Positions 63,354 to 64,000 of a DNA stretch of 64,000 bases are shown here, one piece after another; positions within the stretch are counted from its first letter, which is position 1, and every line of letters begins with the position of its first letter. The notes beneath the pieces are model-generated. The model searched no databases and was not told the DNA's origin. It worked only from the letters and a program-made list of their open reading frames with translations. Location: NCBI GenBank assembly GCA_002633005.1, contig NMRA01000565.1:7682-71681 (forward strand), written 5' to 3'. The stretch comes from Phoronis australis (Eukaryota; Phoronida; Phoronidae). Both the position numbers and the translations under genes were made by a program.

Positions 63354-63980
63354 ACATAGCATTACTAAAAACGACCCGAACACTTTTCAATACAGCTCTT
63401 GCTGTGACGGAGACTAACTCCTATAAGCGCTTGACCGGCGATATCTATCTTATACCCTTTTCAGAAGTGCACTTAAGGACCACGGGGCCAGAACAACGTT
63501 AAGGGAAAATTTGAAAAATGACCGCCACGGCGCAACGTTTTGACCAATTTCACCCTAAAACAACAGGCCTCGAGAAGTCAAAAAAATACGTTTTGCGTTA
63601 ATTTCATGTCCGACTGGTTGGACTTAAAATGCGACGTACCAGCAGGGTGAATTCGAAAAAAGAAACAAAACAAACTTCAGTACTAAGCACCACTTATGCT
63701 GAAATATGATTTCGCCAAGCAACAAATTACCTGGTGTACCAATAAACAATTCCAACGCAATATGAAGATACTGTACTGTAGCAGCTGGCGACAACTTTGA
63801 AGGTACTCACGACGTCAGCAACAACCTGCAAGGACTGATAAAGGATGCGACAGTAACTTACTCTAGGCTACGTGCACCAGCCCTTAGCAAAAAAACTTGC
63901 GAGTTTTGGTGAAAAGGTCCCCTGGAGCGTTTGTCCCCCTCCGTTCTCAGTTCACCCACACTCACTACTGACCACAATCT

Positions 63981-64000
63981 TTCATTTCAGCGGACATGAG
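63981..64000 (+). CDS. putative start of third LRR-Ig paralog, cut by window end
   Basis: TTTCATTTCAG|CGGAC|ATGAG at the last bases matches paralog 2 (TTTCATTTCAG|CAATC|ATGAG) at all but three positions: acceptor, 5-nt spacer, ATG and next two bases. ATG would be 63996-63998. Only five coding bases are visible, so this rests on context, tandem order and the upstream duplicated block. Confidence 0.5.

Noticed and set aside
1-64000. tRNA, rRNA, CRISPR arrays, prokaryotic operons or viral genes
   Set aside because: No cloverleaf-type sequence, spacer-repeat array, operon structure or viral gene remnant was recognised; the window is spliced animal DNA.

Overview
This is metazoan nuclear DNA: AT-rich, intron-rich, with GT-AG introns and many short non-autonomous repeats. 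Three kinds of protein gene are recognisable, all on the + strand. The APP cytoplasmic tail ends with the motif YENPTYKFFE and the window carries tandem secreted LRR-Ig genes, which together suggest an invertebrate deuterostome (lancelet, hemichordate or echinoderm type). That placement is an inference, and I cannot name the species.

Layout. (1) 2094-14087: thirteen exons of an ILVBL/HACL2-like thiamine-diphosphate enzyme. The 5' coding part, about 60 residues with the membrane anchor by comparison with the vertebrate protein, lies upstream of the window or was not recognised. (2) 14088-18950: intergenic DNA with a 283-bp tandem repeat. (3) 19082-51267: a complete amyloid precursor protein (APP/APLP) gene in 11 coding exons. 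They sum to exactly 1935 nt (644 residues plus stop) with every splice phase agreeing. Introns 1 and 2 (about 14 and 10 kb) are full of MITE-like elements, minisatellites and dispersed repeats. (4) 54894-56672 and 58168-59934: two intronless paralogous coding sequences for secreted LRR-Ig proteins. Each has a splice-acceptor-like site 5 nt before its ATG. The same acceptor-ATG arrangement reappears in the last 25 bases of the window, so a third tandem copy probably begins at 63996.

What stands out. The APP protein lacks the first disulfide of the growth-factor-like domain (both cysteines gone). It has lost most copper ligands of the E1 copper domain while keeping all four E2 metal-site histidines. 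It carries a strongly basic Lys/His-rich linker where most APPs are acidic. At DNA level, APP exon 3 has its splice donor amplified into a six-copy 38-bp minisatellite and its acceptor region duplicated upstream. An ILVBL exon likewise has a 23-bp minisatellite whose register starts at its donor. A ~500-bp MITE-like element occurs as an inverted pair around APP exon 2, an arrangement known to favour exon circularisation or skipping. I found no tRNA, rRNA, CRISPR array or autonomous transposon gene.

The three genes have no evident functional link. ILVBL acts in ER lipid and fatty-acid metabolism, APP is a cell-surface receptor/adhesion-type protein, and the LRR-Ig proteins are secreted recognition-type proteins.
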